Notes: generated by a model from the sequence alone, not told the origin. A DNA stretch of 64,000 nt from Pseudomonadales bacterium (GCA_011525295.1 WTGV01000025.1:1-64000), one strand, 5' to 3'; shown: positions 51,327 through 61,015, counted from the first letter of the stretch. Numbers and translations: made by a program.

Positions 51327-52868
51327 CTAGACTTTTTTTATTTTACTAAGCAAGTCAGCTGTCGTCGCGGGTACATTTTGTGCCTCGCCGTGGTGTAAAA
51401 AACCATAGACATCGTCCGCTAATCGTTTTCCTGCTTCGACACCCCATTGGTCAAATGAATTTACATTCCAAAGATGACCTAGACAAGCGACTTTGTGTTC
51501 ATAGAGCGAGATCAGAGCACCGAGATTAAAAGCATTGAGCTCATTTAAAACGAAAATTGTTGAGCCGTGCCTACCTTCAATATTCTTGAATCTTTGGTCG
51601 CTCGACACATGATTACCGGCAAACATCACTGTACTTTGTGCTACGGCGTTTGCTAGAATCCAGTCCTCGGTGCTCGAGCTGTCGTTCTGAGAGCTCACAG
51701 AGTGAGTGACAATGATATCGGCACTATACTTCCGAGTCCCCTGATGAAGCAGTTGATGGTATGCATGTTGTCCATCAGTCCCTACGCCACCCCAGACGAT
51801 CGGACTAGTATGTTGGTTTATTGGTTCACCATCTCTGGAAGTGCTTTTACCATTACTCTCCATTTCGAGTTGTTGTAGGTATGCAGGTAAAAGTTGAAGG
51901 CGTGGATCGTATGGTAGAATCAAGTGCGATTCGGTTTCAAGTACATTTGTGTTCCAAACAGCGAGTAAAGCCAATTTGATGGCAAGATTGTGTGCGACAT
52001 CTGCCGTTTCCAGTACGTGGTTATCCATCGCACGCGCGCCAGCAAGCAAGTCTTGGTACACGTCTTTGCCAAATGCGATAGCGATTGCGAGCCCCATAGC
52101 TGACCATAGTGAAAAACGACCACCGATTGAACTAGGAACTCGTAAAACAGTTTCGCTATTTGTTATATGCTCTGGATTGCTGGTCACGTGGATGAAGTGA
52201 TTCCTAAAGTCTGCGTCCGGTGAAACACGTTCGTTCATCCATTGCCGAATAAAGCGAGCGTTATCGAGAGTCTCAAACGTTCCGTATGACTTGGATGCGA
52301 TGATGAACAGCGTGGAATCGGGATCGAGCCCATCAAGAATTTCACTACGAGCTGCAGGATGTGTATTCGTTAAGAAGTGAAGACGTGGTCCTTGTCTGTG
52401 TACCAGTGCGCGGTAAACCAACTCTGGTCCGAGGTGTGATCCACCGATACCGACATTGACAACGTCAGTGAACGACTTTCCTGAATGCCCTCGCAAGGTA
52501 CCATTGCGAATCTTTTCTGCAATCTTGAACATTGATTGAAATGGCTGGTCAGATGCGTGCAACGATCGTTGCTCGACATGATTCGCTGCTCTCGATTCAG
52601 TCTTGTTAACTAAATCACCACGGCTCATGCTTAGCAGAAATTGATGAACCCTACTGTTTACTGCTAATTGATCGAGTGAATTCTGAATGGGTTGATCAAC
52701 GAGTTGGCGAGACCAGTCGATGAGTAAGTGTTCAACCTTTAGATGGGAATTGGTAAACCGCTTCGTATCGGCGAGTAATCGATTCAGATCTAAATCTGAA
52801 AATCGACGTGCGTGCGTTTCGAGATCTTGCCAGATATGATTGTTTTCGCTCGGATTGGTCACGCGCAT
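51327..52868 (-). CDS. pgi: Glucose-6-phosphate isomerase
   Basis: The 513-residue enzyme interconverts glucose-6-phosphate and fructose-6-phosphate. Motifs are VVNVGIGGSHLGPELVYRAL, FIIASKSYGTFETLDN, VGGRFSLWSAMGLAIA-type sequence (here IGGRFSLWSAMGL) and NSFDQWGVEAGKRLA. It is slightly shorter than E. coli Pgi (549). The ATG overlaps the end of panC by 10 bases. No other glycolytic gene is adjacent. Confidence 0.95.
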   Translation of the reverse strand: MRVTNPSENNHIWQDLETHARRFSDLDLNRLLADTKRFTNSHLKVEHLLIDWSRQLVDQPIQNSLDQLAVNSRVHQFLLSMSRGDLVNKTESRAANHVEQRSLHASDQPFQSMFKIAEKIRNGTLRGHSGKSFTDVVNVGIGGSHLGPELVYRALVHRQGPRLHFLTNTHPAARSEILDGLDPDSTLFIIASKSYGTFETLDNARFIRQWMNERVSPDADFRNHFIHVTSNPEHITNSETVLRVPSSIGGRFSLWSAMGLAIAIAFGKDVYQDLLAGARAMDNHVLETADVAHNLAIKLALLAVWNTNVLETESHLILPYDPRLQLLPAYLQQLEMESNGKSTSRDGEPINQHTSPIVWGGVGTDGQHAYHQLLHQGTRKYSADIIVTHSVSSQNDSSSTEDWILANAVAQSTVMFAGNHVSSDQRFKNIEGRHGSTIFVLNELNAFNLGALISLYEHKVACLGHLWNVNSFDQWGVEAGKRLADDVYGFLHHGEAQNVPATTADLLSKIKKV

Positions 52869-53707
52869 CCAATGGGTATGTTGTCTATCAGTCTTGCGCG
52901 ACCAAGGTAAGCAGCACCGAAGACTCGAAGATTGTTGCTGTTGTTGCTGGGATGATCGAGCGTGTTAGCATCTCTTACTGCAACGTAATCAGGTCGAAAA
53001 CCACGAGTACTCAGTGTGTTCATCGCCTTCGCTTCCTCGGAGGAATAATCTGTGTTCCCAGTTTGAACACTGTCGCGGACGGAACATAGCTGTTGATAGA
53101 GTTGTGGCGCTAACCGCCGTTCGTTCTCGCTGAGGTACTGATTACGACTGGACAACGCGAGTTTGTCATGTGCGCGAATTGTTGGTACTCCGATCGTAAC
53201 GATGGGGAAATTGAGGTCGAGAACTAGCTTTCGAATGATTGCTAATTGTTGCCAATCTTTTTCGCCGAAATAAGCTACATTGGGTTGTACTAAATTGAAC
53301 AGTTTTGTTACGACCGTAGTCACTCCATTGAAGTGGCCGGGACGACTTTCACCACATAGGGTATTTCCGAGTTTGGGAACAATCGTTTTAGTCTGAAAAG
53401 CTTGACCCTGTGGGTACATAATTTCTGTGGTGGGACAGAACAGAATCTCTACTTCAAGTGTCTCAAGGACGTTTCGATCAGCATCAAACGTTTGCGGGTA
53501 GCTGTCGAGATCTTCGTTCGTACCAAACTGCAGTGGATTAACAAAGATGGTGGTAACCACTACATCACAATCATTCTTAGCGCGGCGAACTAGTTCTAAG
53601 TGACCTTCGTGAAGATTACCCATGGTTGGAACCATACCGATCTTAGCGTTTGGTCCATATCTCTTTAGTGTCTCCCGAAGTTCGTGGGGAGACTCAACGA
53701 CTTTCAC
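52859..53707 (-). CDS. panC: Pantothenate synthetase
   Basis: The 282-residue ligase joins pantoate and beta-alanine. It has MVPTMGNLHEGHLELVRRA, TIFVNPLQFG, FGEKDWQQLAIIRKLV and LALSSRNQYL, all family markers for ATP and pantoate binding. Start is GTG at 53707, 6 bases after panB. The C-terminus ends short after the core. panD is not in the window. Confidence 0.97.
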   Translation of the reverse strand: MKVVESPHELRETLKRYGPNAKIGMVPTMGNLHEGHLELVRRAKNDCDVVVTTIFVNPLQFGTNEDLDSYPQTFDADRNVLETLEVEILFCPTTEIMYPQGQAFQTKTIVPKLGNTLCGESRPGHFNGVTTVVTKLFNLVQPNVAYFGEKDWQQLAIIRKLVLDLNFPIVTIGVPTIRAHDKLALSSRNQYLSENERRLAPQLYQQLCSVRDSVQTGNTDYSSEEAKAMNTLSTRGFRPDYVAVRDANTLDHPSNNSNNLRVFGAAYLGRARLIDNIPIGCA

Positions 53708-53713
53708 TTAGTC

Positions 53714-54535
53714 TCAACTAAAACTATGCTCGGCACTGGGAAACGAGCCAGAACGTACAGCTGCGGCATAAGCCTTAAACGCTCCACGAATTCCATCGGT
53801 ACTTTCAGGGAGAAAGTTTTTTACAAACTTTGGCGTGCGAATGGTCGTAGGAGTAATTCCTAACATATCATGCATAACCATTATTTGACCATCTGTATCG
53901 GGACCAGCTCCGATGCCAATAACCGGAATTTGCAGTTTCTCCGTGATAGCTTTTGCTAATGCAACTGGGACGCATTCCAATAGTAACACAGACGCACCGG
54001 AATCTTCTAGGAGTTGCGCTTCTTTGAGCATGGTCGAGGCTTGATCGGGGTTTCTACCCTGTACTCGAAACCCACCGAGTCTGTTGATCGATTGGGGGGT
54101 GAGACCCATGTGCGTACAAACGGGTATGCCACGTTCAGCGAGCAAACGAGTACTTTCGGCGAGCCATGCACCACCTTCCAGTTTGACGATGTGTGCTCCT
54201 GCTCGCATTAATGCTGCGGCACTCTCTAAGCTCTGATTGGCTGAAGCGTAACTCATGAACGGCAGGTCTGCCATGATAAGACTCCCTCGGTTACCACGTC
54301 GTACACACTGCATGTGATAAACCATCTCTTCTATAGTCACCGGTAGCGTACTATCGTGTCCCTGGAGGACCATTCCCAGAGAATCACCCACAAGCAGGAC
54401 TTCAATTCCGCTGGAACTAATCAGTTCAGCAAACAGCGCGTCGTAAGCGGTTAAACAAGCAAATTTTTGGCCTTTTTCTTTGCGTTTAGCGAGTGTTGTG
54501 ATGGACACGGGAGTGTGGGCAGATTTGTTACTCAT
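53714..54535 (-). CDS. panB: 3-methyl-2-oxobutanoate hydroxymethyltransferase
   Basis: The 273-residue enzyme carries out the first step of pantoate synthesis. It shows [46 protein letters not shown] and [23 protein letters not shown] start at 54535. It is followed by panC; folK, often between pcnB and panB in this class, is absent. Confidence 0.97.
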   Translation of the reverse strand: MSNKSAHTPVSITTLAKRKEKGQKFACLTAYDALFAELISSSGIEVLLVGDSLGMVLQGHDSTLPVTIEEMVYHMQCVRRGNRGSLIMADLPFMSYASANQSLESAAALMRAGAHIVKLEGGAWLAESTRLLAERGIPVCTHMGLTPQSINRLGGFRVQGRNPDQASTMLKEAQLLEDSGASVLLLECVPVALAKAITEKLQIPVIGIGAGPDTDGQIMVMHDMLGITPTTIRTPKFVKNFLPESTDGIRGAFKAYAAAVRSGSFPSAEHSFS

Positions 54536-54565
54536 TGCAAAAATTCCGGGTGTTGTGTGGCTTGT

Positions 54566-55819
54566 TTACTGTGTGACGGCTACGATTTGTTTACTGACCT
54601 CACGCGGTCTTCGACGCCGTTTTGATCGACGTTTTCGCACAGGGGCTACTTCTTTGAGCATCTGCTCTTGTTCTGCCTCTGATACTTCTTGAATTTTAGT
54701 CCACCAACTCGCGATTTCTGGACTAGCTTCGCCAAGGCCGGCGCGCATACAAAGTAAGTCAAAACCCGCTCGAAAGCGCTTACGAGAAAGGACTTGTTTG
54801 CCGTTTCGTAGAGGGCGCTGCTCCAGTTTCGCTTGCAAACGCCAAGTCTCTATCACAAAGTCTCTTACATCAGCACGTAGCGCGATTCTTTGGGATGGAA
54901 CCTCTAAAACTCGCTTTGCCGCCAAAATTTCGGCTTCACGGTCGTTGCGAATGTTTAGATCACGATAGTCGTGCCAATAGAAAGCGGCGAGCAGAAATGC
55001 GAAGCGTACCGGTTTGCATTGCTTTACTCGGTGATCCGTGTTTTTTAAAGCAGCTTGGCTTAACGCCTCTCGGGTGTCAATTTCCGGAAAGATGTATGAC
55101 AAAAAGTTGTACTTTATGAAGTTGTTACAGAGCGCACGAGCATACCCATGCAGAAGCATTTTTTCTAGATCATAGCTCAAGCGGTGCGGCTCTAAATGTT
55201 CAAGCAAATCTCTTTGCGAGTGTAGCGATTGTGCAAGGTCTTCCGTGAGTTTCAAATCGAGCTTCGACACAAATCGTACGGCCCTAAGTATGCGGTGACA
55301 ATCCTCCGAGAATCTTGTCTCAGGATCACCGATGCACCTTAGCTGTCCATATTTCAAGTCTCGGAGACCACCGACGAAATCAAAGATTACATTCTTTTCG
55401 ACATCTAAGTACAGTGCATTGACCGTGAAATCGCGTAGTCGGTGATCTTGTTTCATCGTTCCAACTTGTTTCGGGCTACGTACTACTGAACGGGTGGGAA
55501 CGGCAGGATCTATGTGATCTTTATTCCACTTGCGATATGTGGATATTTCAACGACGCCAATTTCACTCTTAACATGCACAATGCGAAACCTTCGACCGAT
55601 GATTTGAGCTTGCTTAAATATTCGTCTAACTTGGAACGGCGTGGCACTCGTTACAACGTCAAAGTCTTTGGGTTTAATGTGAAGGAGGAGGTCGCGAACA
55701 CACCCGCCTACAAGTTTTGCGTCGTATCCATTGTCGCGCAGCTTTTGCACAATGCGTCTGACCGATTTCGGTATTTGGGCCGTATCGATAAGGTTCTTGT
55801 GTCGTTTAAGTTTTGCCAA
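54566..55819 (-). CDS. pcnB: Poly(A) polymerase I
   Basis: The 417-residue class II nucleotidyltransferase has LVGGCVRDLLLHIKPKDFDV with the catalytic Asp pair, then IIGRRFRIVHV, which together with the Arg/Lys-rich C-terminus (RKRRSKRRRRPR) indicates PcnB rather than CCA-adding enzyme. It adds 3' poly(A) tails that promote RNA decay, in partnership with PNPase. The start is TTG at 55819. E. coli pcnB uses the weak start AUU, so a weak start here fits deliberately low expression. Confidence 0.92.
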   Translation of the reverse strand: MAKLKRHKNLIDTAQIPKSVRRIVQKLRDNGYDAKLVGGCVRDLLLHIKPKDFDVVTSATPFQVRRIFKQAQIIGRRFRIVHVKSEIGVVEISTYRKWNKDHIDPAVPTRSVVRSPKQVGTMKQDHRLRDFTVNALYLDVEKNVIFDFVGGLRDLKYGQLRCIGDPETRFSEDCHRILRAVRFVSKLDLKLTEDLAQSLHSQRDLLEHLEPHRLSYDLEKMLLHGYARALCNNFIKYNFLSYIFPEIDTREALSQAALKNTDHRVKQCKPVRFAFLLAAFYWHDYRDLNIRNDREAEILAAKRVLEVPSQRIALRADVRDFVIETWRLQAKLEQRPLRNGKQVLSRKRFRAGFDLLCMRAGLGEASPEIASWWTKIQEVSEAEQEQMLKEVAPVRKRRSKRRRRPREVSKQIVAVTQ

Positions 55820-56012
55820 GGAGGAAACCTTCCCAGAAGTGGAAAGGTGTAATCTTCAGATTAATGTGAGAGCTGGGAAATCAAGAGTCCGAGCAGAATT
55901 GACTTCTGTCGCGAACTCTTGGACTTCCAACAGAGTAGGATGCACCGACAAGACTCCTTGGGATGCCATAGGACCTCATCGGTACACGCTATTCATTTAC
56001 TAAGATGTGAGG

Positions 56013-57875
56013 TTAGCCAGAGACTCCCTGTGTGTCTTCGATTTCTGGTTCTGGCTCTACGAGGGATTCATCCATACCATAACGATTAACAAGAAACTCC
56101 TTTAACGCGGCCGGGCGAACGTGCTTCTTATAGATACACCCTTCCGAATCGACAAGATAACCCATCGGGATCCCCATCACACCATAACTAGTTGCGACCG
56201 GACCTTCCCAGTCTTTAAGTTCGCCGAGATTAGTCCACGGTAATTTGTGGTCTTCAAGACCTTCAATCCAGTCTTCCTTCTTGCTATCGATGGAGACTCC
56301 CACGATTTCAAAGTCTTCATCCTCATAAGCTGCATAGAGTTTTTTGAGTTCAGGAAAATCAGCGATACAGGGTCCACACCAAGAAGCCCAAAAATCAATC
56401 AGCACCAAATCCTTTTCGCCGAGTAGGTCATAGAGTGTTAAGTCCTCATCCGTCGCGTTCGCTAGTGTAAATTCAGGTACACGTTGACCTGGAATAAGAG
56501 CTGCACCGTTAGCTCTGGCAATGGCCGCCCAATTTATAAAGTCTATCTGCGGTGTGATTCTATTGGCGACGAATTCCTTGTCGAATTTCTCTACAAGTGA
56601 TTGCCATCCTGCGAGTCTTTCTGCGTCGTCAGCATAAGGTCCTAGTGACATGGCGAGGTATTGAGCTAGTGAGTCATCGCTCTCTTCCACAATCGTTCTC
56701 AATGTCTTAGTGCGAATTTCTCTAGCTTGTTGTTGCAAGGCGAGGTACTTAGGTGTATCGCGTTGAATTGGTGAAATTGGTACTGGTTGTTGTGGATCAT
56801 CTGCGATTGCGTCTTCGCAACCTTCTGCGGGCTCTACTGAATCGACAAGTTGAGTTGCGTCAATATCAGATTCTGTAGTATCTTCAGCATCGTCTTCTAC
56901 ATCGGCCGCTTCTTCATTGGTGGTTTCACTTTCTTCCTGTTCACTCTGCTTCGTCGTATCACCTTCTGCCAAGTTCGGGGGTTCGGGAGGATTTCTTGAT
57001 AGTGCTAACTCAGAAGCCCAGGCATCAACTAGTTCGACGTACTCTTCACTTTGTTGCCAGCTCTCGATCAGCATGGCGTGATACCCTGAACCACTAGTAG
57101 CTGCTAATTCTTCAGTTTGACTTCCCAATTTGGAAATCTCAAACGTTCCTTCGGGTTCAAGAACCAAACTCAAGCTCCTATAGTAACTATCGCCCCTAAT
57201 GGTAACAGTAGCTACAGATGGTTCTTCGACGACGCCTTCTATAAGAAACGAGTTGTTTTGTACCAACACCGGCCCCCAGTCTTGCCATTGACTGTTACCA
57301 CTATCGTCAAAGATTTGTGTATACATCAATACGATCGTGTCGTCTGCAAGATTCTCTTCGAAGAAACCTAGATCTCCCGAAAATACGAATTTATTCTCTG
57401 AGTCCATAACTTGACTTGACGTACCAGCAAGCACGAATTGATCAGGACGGGGACTTGGATAGTCAATCAAAGCAACACTGACATCGTGTCCCGTTCCGAT
57501 CAAGGTAGTGATCTCCATTGGATCGGTATCCTCAGAAACCTGCAAAGAGATCTTTACTTCGGTGGGTTCCAGAATTTCGGGTTCGTATTCGAAGCTACCC
57601 GTAAAAGTTTCTTCGTACAAAGTAACGGTTTCTGACTTTCCGTCGGCGTCGACTGTTTCGTAGGAAATGGTCAGTATTGAGTCGGACAAGTCTACGGGTT
57701 CAGCAGCTTCTTCGCTTGAACCATCTTCGACAGTGCCTGTTACTTCAGACACATCGGGAATCATGGAAACGATTTCACCGGTAATCTTGTTAGATGTTGA
57801 TTCGTCGCTCTGATCGCAAGCAACAAATAGAGTCACTATGCACAGCAAACCGAAAGTTTTGAGTGCTGTTTTCAT
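56013..57875 (-). CDS. TlpA-type thioredoxin protein, copy 1 (predicted lipoprotein)
   Basis: The 620-residue protein begins with an export signal whose end, LFVAC, fits a lipobox with lipidated C20. Residues about 30-260 are beta-rich and resemble the DUF4369-type domain found before TlpA domains in Bacteroidetes (FLIEGVVEEPSVATVTIRG, LVLEPEGTFEI). An acidic Glu/Asp/Ser/Thr linker spans about 295-345. A helical segment follows at 370-450, then a thioredoxin domain with WCGPC (C500, C503) and cis-Pro in MGIPMGYL. Other cysteines are C353 (EGCEDA) and one in EGCIYKK. Predicted periplasmic, membrane-anchored disulfide reductase; the partner is unknown. It is the first of three tandem paralogues. 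Confidence 0.85.
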   Translation of the reverse strand: MKTALKTFGLLCIVTLFVACDQSDESTSNKITGEIVSMIPDVSEVTGTVEDGSSEEAAEPVDLSDSILTISYETVDADGKSETVTLYEETFTGSFEYEPEILEPTEVKISLQVSEDTDPMEITTLIGTGHDVSVALIDYPSPRPDQFVLAGTSSQVMDSENKFVFSGDLGFFEENLADDTIVLMYTQIFDDSGNSQWQDWGPVLVQNNSFLIEGVVEEPSVATVTIRGDSYYRSLSLVLEPEGTFEISKLGSQTEELAATSGSGYHAMLIESWQQSEEYVELVDAWASELALSRNPPEPPNLAEGDTTKQSEQEESETTNEEAADVEDDAEDTTESDIDATQLVDSVEPAEGCEDAIADDPQQPVPISPIQRDTPKYLALQQQAREIRTKTLRTIVEESDDSLAQYLAMSLGPYADDAERLAGWQSLVEKFDKEFVANRITPQIDFINWAAIARANGAALIPGQRVPEFTLANATDEDLTLYDLLGEKDLVLIDFWASWCGPCIADFPELKKLYAAYEDEDFEIVGVSIDSKKEDWIEGLEDHKLPWTNLGELKDWEGPVATSYGVMGIPMGYLVDSEGCIYKKHVRPAALKEFLVNRYGMDESLVEPEPEIEDTQGVSG

Positions 57876-58316
57876 TTGTTAATCTCCTGTGTTCTTAGAG
57901 TTGAGATGTTTCTGTCACGAAACTATGCTTCAATGAAGGGGATTTAGCAGGTGTTTTAATGATTCCAACCTGAAATTTGGTCTTGCAGCTTAGACGTGTC
58001 GCCCTGTACATCCTCGCGTTTACGGACATTTTGAGACAAATAATTGTAATCAGGCTGTTCTATGGTATTAGTTTAAACCCTAACCGGTGTGTTTCAGTCA
58101 GAGATTTACTTCTTTCAATACCTAGAACACAAACACGCTACGAGCATGTGGTTCTAACGAAGTAGTTGGCTCACTAGATGAATTCAGCCTCGCATTTCCT
58201 CAAGTATAAGCCAAGGAGTAAAGTGAGAGAGGATTGTGCTGTATGAGTAAGAATGAAACTCGCGCGAGCTATCGTCTCGCGCGAATCATTCAATCGTTTG
58301 GTCGCGAGTCGCGATG
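57876..58316. other. Non-coding gap between TlpA copies 1 and 2
   Basis: No convincing gene. It contains the copy 1 leader, unlike that of the other copies, and a GC-rich inverted repeat (CGCGCGAG 58261-58268 and CTCGCGCG 58276-58283) followed on the minus strand by AGTTTC. That hairpin may be a weak terminator for copy 2 transcripts. A 24-codon plus-strand frame at 58243-58317 spans the repeat and is probably chance. Confidence 0.5.
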
Positions 58317-58403
58317 AAGCAACTGCGTTATGGCATACCGATGACAGCCAGAATTCTCAATCAGTCATCGGTATGCGGGTCATAATTTATAAAAAAGTTG
58401 CTT
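58317..58403. repeat. 87-base nested inverted repeat abutting the stop of TlpA copy 2
   Basis: Three nested pairs of arms are visible: AAGCAACT (58317-58324) with AGTTGCTT (58396-58403); TTATG (58328-58332) with CATAA (58381-58385); and GCATACCGATGAC (58333-58345) with GTCATCGGTATGC (58364-58376). About 26 bp can pair. There is no T-run directly after the inner stem on either strand, so it is not a standard terminator. It could be a MITE-like element or an RNA-stabilising 3' structure. Confidence 0.7.
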
Positions 58404-60273
58404 AACTTGAGATTTCTGGTGTTTCTTCGGGTTCTTCTTCCGGTTCCACTAAAGACTCATCCAAGCCATAACGATCAACCAGAAAGTCTTTCAACTCGCT
58501 AGTGTGAATATTCTTTCGATAGATACACCCTTGGGAGTCAATCAAGAAAGTCGAAGGGATGAAGTTGATGCCATAGCTCTTTGAAACAGGGCTACCGTTA
58601 TTGGCATCCTTGAGTTCACCGAGCTGTACCCAAGGTAGTTGATGATCTTCAACACCACCGGACCAATCCTCGAAATTGTTGTCGACAGACACACCGACGA
58701 TTTCGAAGTTTTCGTCAGTATACGCTGCATGAAGTTTCTTCAACTCGGGGAAAGTCGCGATACAAGGACCGCACCAAGAAGCCCAGAAGTCAATCAGAAC
58801 CATGTCCTTCGTTTTGGCCAGGTCGTAAAGCGAGACATCGTCACCGTCAAGACTTGCTAGTGTAAATGCGGGAACTTTTTGACCCGGCACCAGTGCTTCG
58901 TTGTTTAAGGTGCGAGTATGTACGAGTTCAATTCTCTCCAACTCTGGTGAGATGTAAGCAGCCACAAAGTCTGCATCAAACTTCTCGGCAAGAGCTCCCC
59001 ACACTGCCAACGCTTCTTCCGCGTCTTCGTAAGGACTGAATATACCCATTTGCATAGCGAGTAACTGTGCGTTTGGATCTTTGTGATTCTTAGCGATGTC
59101 CTGTAACTTCTCAGTCTGGAAAGCTGCTGCTTCCATTCTCAACGTATACCACTGCGGATATTCATATGATGGCGTTTGAGCTACTGGTTCAGTTTCTTCT
59201 TCCTGTGCAACCGCATCCTCGCAGCCTTCCACCGGTTCGATAGCGTCGACAAGTTCAACACTGTCAACTTCCGCGTCTGCATCGCTGTCGTCTTCTTCGC
59301 TAGCCACTTCTTCCTCGGTATCAGATGTGGTTTCATCCTCCGCCTCGTCAGAACTATCTGCTGGTTCGTCTGGCGCGTTGCGGGCTCGCTCCTGCTCAGA
59401 AGTCCACGCTTCTACCATTGCAATGTACTCGTCGCTCTGTTGCCAGCTTTCGATTAATTGAGCATGGTATCCCTTACCACTCACAACTGATACTTCTTGT
59501 GTCTGGTTTCCTAACTTTGCAACTGTGAGTTCGCCCTGGGGTTCCAAAATGATTCGAGCGGTAGTGTTTAGAAAACTACTTTGATTACGTAGATACAGAG
59601 TAGCTGTTAAAGGTCGGTCGATGTCGCCTTCAATCACGAACGAACCATCCTCGACCAAAACAGGTCCCCATTGTTTTCCTTGTCGTTGGCCTTCAGAGTT
59701 GACAAACGTTGCCCACACGAATGCTGATGTAGTATGCAGGGAATCGTTTTCTATAAAACTGAGATCTCCAGTTACCGCAAACTTGTTCTCTGAATTAAGA
59801 ACTTGATTACTCGATCCAAAAACAAGAAATTCATCTCTTGGGCCAGGATGGTCGACATATACGAGGCGAACGTCCGAACCGGAGTCCATAACCGTGTTTA
59901 TCGTCATAGGATCGCTTTCTTCGGTAATCTTGAGCGAAATCGAAACTTCGGTAGGTTCGGAGAAAAGGAAGGGTTGATCGCCGATTTGAAGGAGATGTAT
60001 GAAGTGTTCTTCGTACGATCCCTCATAGAGCGTTTGGGTTTCAGCCTCTCCATCTGAGTTGGTTGTTTCGTAAGAAATAGTTAACACTGCTTTGGAAAAA
60101 TCTACAGGTTCAATTGACGGTGCTTCTGCAGCAGCAGCTTCGGTCTTGCTTTCTGGTTCAATTGAAATGAATTCGCTCGAAACAATGCTAAAAGCATCCG
60201 GGTGACCTGCATTGCTCACGGCAACTAGTGCGAAGGCACAAAACAGGCTAAGGATTTTTTGAAAATTATTCAT
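58402..60273 (-). CDS. TlpA-type thioredoxin protein, copy 2 (predicted secreted)
   Basis: The 623-residue paralogue of copies 1 and 3 has an ordinary signal peptide (MNNFQKILSLFCAFALVAVS, likely cut near NAG) without a lipobox, so it should be soluble in the periplasm. The order is the same: beta-rich DUF4369-like domain, acidic linker (about 300-345), helical segment and thioredoxin domain with WCGPC at C501/C504 and cis-Pro in NFIPSTFL. The conserved extra cysteines are in EGCEDA and QGCIYRK. GAGG lies 10 bases before the ATG. Its leader is shared with copy 3. Function inferred as thiol-disulfide exchange; partners unknown. Confidence 0.85.
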   Translation of the reverse strand: MNNFQKILSLFCAFALVAVSNAGHPDAFSIVSSEFISIEPESKTEAAAAEAPSIEPVDFSKAVLTISYETTNSDGEAETQTLYEGSYEEHFIHLLQIGDQPFLFSEPTEVSISLKITEESDPMTINTVMDSGSDVRLVYVDHPGPRDEFLVFGSSNQVLNSENKFAVTGDLSFIENDSLHTTSAFVWATFVNSEGQRQGKQWGPVLVEDGSFVIEGDIDRPLTATLYLRNQSSFLNTTARIILEPQGELTVAKLGNQTQEVSVVSGKGYHAQLIESWQQSDEYIAMVEAWTSEQERARNAPDEPADSSDEAEDETTSDTEEEVASEEDDSDADAEVDSVELVDAIEPVEGCEDAVAQEEETEPVAQTPSYEYPQWYTLRMEAAAFQTEKLQDIAKNHKDPNAQLLAMQMGIFSPYEDAEEALAVWGALAEKFDADFVAAYISPELERIELVHTRTLNNEALVPGQKVPAFTLASLDGDDVSLYDLAKTKDMVLIDFWASWCGPCIATFPELKKLHAAYTDENFEIVGVSVDNNFEDWSGGVEDHQLPWVQLGELKDANNGSPVSKSYGINFIPSTFLIDSQGCIYRKNIHTSELKDFLVDRYGLDESLVEPEEEPEETPEISS

Positions 60274-60316
60274 GGATCAATTTCCTCGCGAAAATGTTTA
60301 GTGATCTGGGTAGCTC
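60271..60316 (-). promoter_or_regulatory. Conserved leader of TlpA copy 2
   Basis: Plus-strand blocks CATGGATCAATTTCCTC (60271-60287) and TAGTGATCTGGGTAGCTC (60299-60316) recur identically before copy 3. The first block contains the ribosome site and ATG; the second, at the 5' side, may be part of a promoter, operator or 5' untranslated region. Confidence 0.5.
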
Positions 60317-60917
60317 AACGGTTCAAGAGCTCGGACGAAGGAAGAGTCGCTATAGCATGTCACCTGTTTCGAGTGACTGTGGTGTACGCTGTCTACCTCC
60401 GTAGCGTAACACCATTTTAATTGATTACGTTATCTGTAGATTCTAATATGAAGTGCCCTCAAGGTACCTATAGCACTCTAGGTAGTTAATACTGTTTAAG
60501 GTAGCACTGCTCCGGAGGGTCAACATTCAATCAAGGCTATCGTCTGAGTCGTAGGTAGTGTTGATTTGGGTACTCTCTATTCATCTGAAGAGTAGGAATA
60601 ACCCTTGGCCACGCGCAAAACCGACGTTCGATGGCCAACGCCGACCGAGTCGTCAGACCGTGCGGGTCTGGTAGGAATTCGTTCAGATGCTCCGACAACG
60701 TCTGCGCAAACTATCTCCCAAACCCTATCATGAGCCTAAGACTCAAATTGATGTTCAAGCAAGCTTAAGTTGCTCCTGACTCGACGAACTGTTGCATCGC
60801 GATCGGCACCAAGGTGGAGACCTCTACACATGTCAGCTATGCCGCGGACGAAAAAATCGCAAACGTCTTTCCCCTTGTACCAGTAGCAGCAAGTCGCTAG
60901 TAGATGTTTGAGGAAGC
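60274..60917. other. Leader and intergenic sequence upstream of TlpA copy 2
   Basis: The first ~160 bases are homologous to the copy 3 leader. Further on, CAGACC (60654-60659) and GGTCTG (60665-60670) form a short hairpin. A minus-strand frame (60736-60951, 71 codons) runs into the copy 3 terminator; read through its TAG it stays open about 50 more codons. I do not recognise the product and consider it a relic or chance. Confidence 0.4.
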
Positions 60918-60970
60918 AAAAAGAGTGCGTAGCGCGCGAGTGTTCAACCACCCACGCGCGCTACGCACTC
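60918..60970 (-). terminator. Second terminator after TlpA copy 3: 16-bp perfect stem
   Basis: GAGTGCGTAGCGCGCG (60923-60938) and CGCGCGCTACGCACTC (60955-60970) are perfect inverted arms with a 16-base loop. On the minus strand the stem is followed by TTTTT (60922-60918). The stem is unusually long and GC-rich. Confidence 0.85.
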
Positions 60971-60982
60971 ACTTAAATCAAT

Positions 60983-61005
60983 AAAAACGTACCGCAGAGC
61001 GGTAC
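60983..61005 (-). terminator. First terminator after TlpA copy 3
   Basis: GTACCGC (60989-60995) and GCGGTAC (60999-61005) form a perfect 7-bp stem with a 3-base loop, beginning about 10 bases after the copy 3 stop and followed on the minus strand by G and TTTTT (60987-60983). Confidence 0.85.
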
Positions 61006-61015
61006 ATTCAATATA

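Noticed and set aside
58243-58317. 24-codon plus-strand frame with an upstream GAGAGG
   Set aside because: It spans the GC-rich inverted repeat and reads as Arg/Ser-rich chance translation; no homologue recognised.
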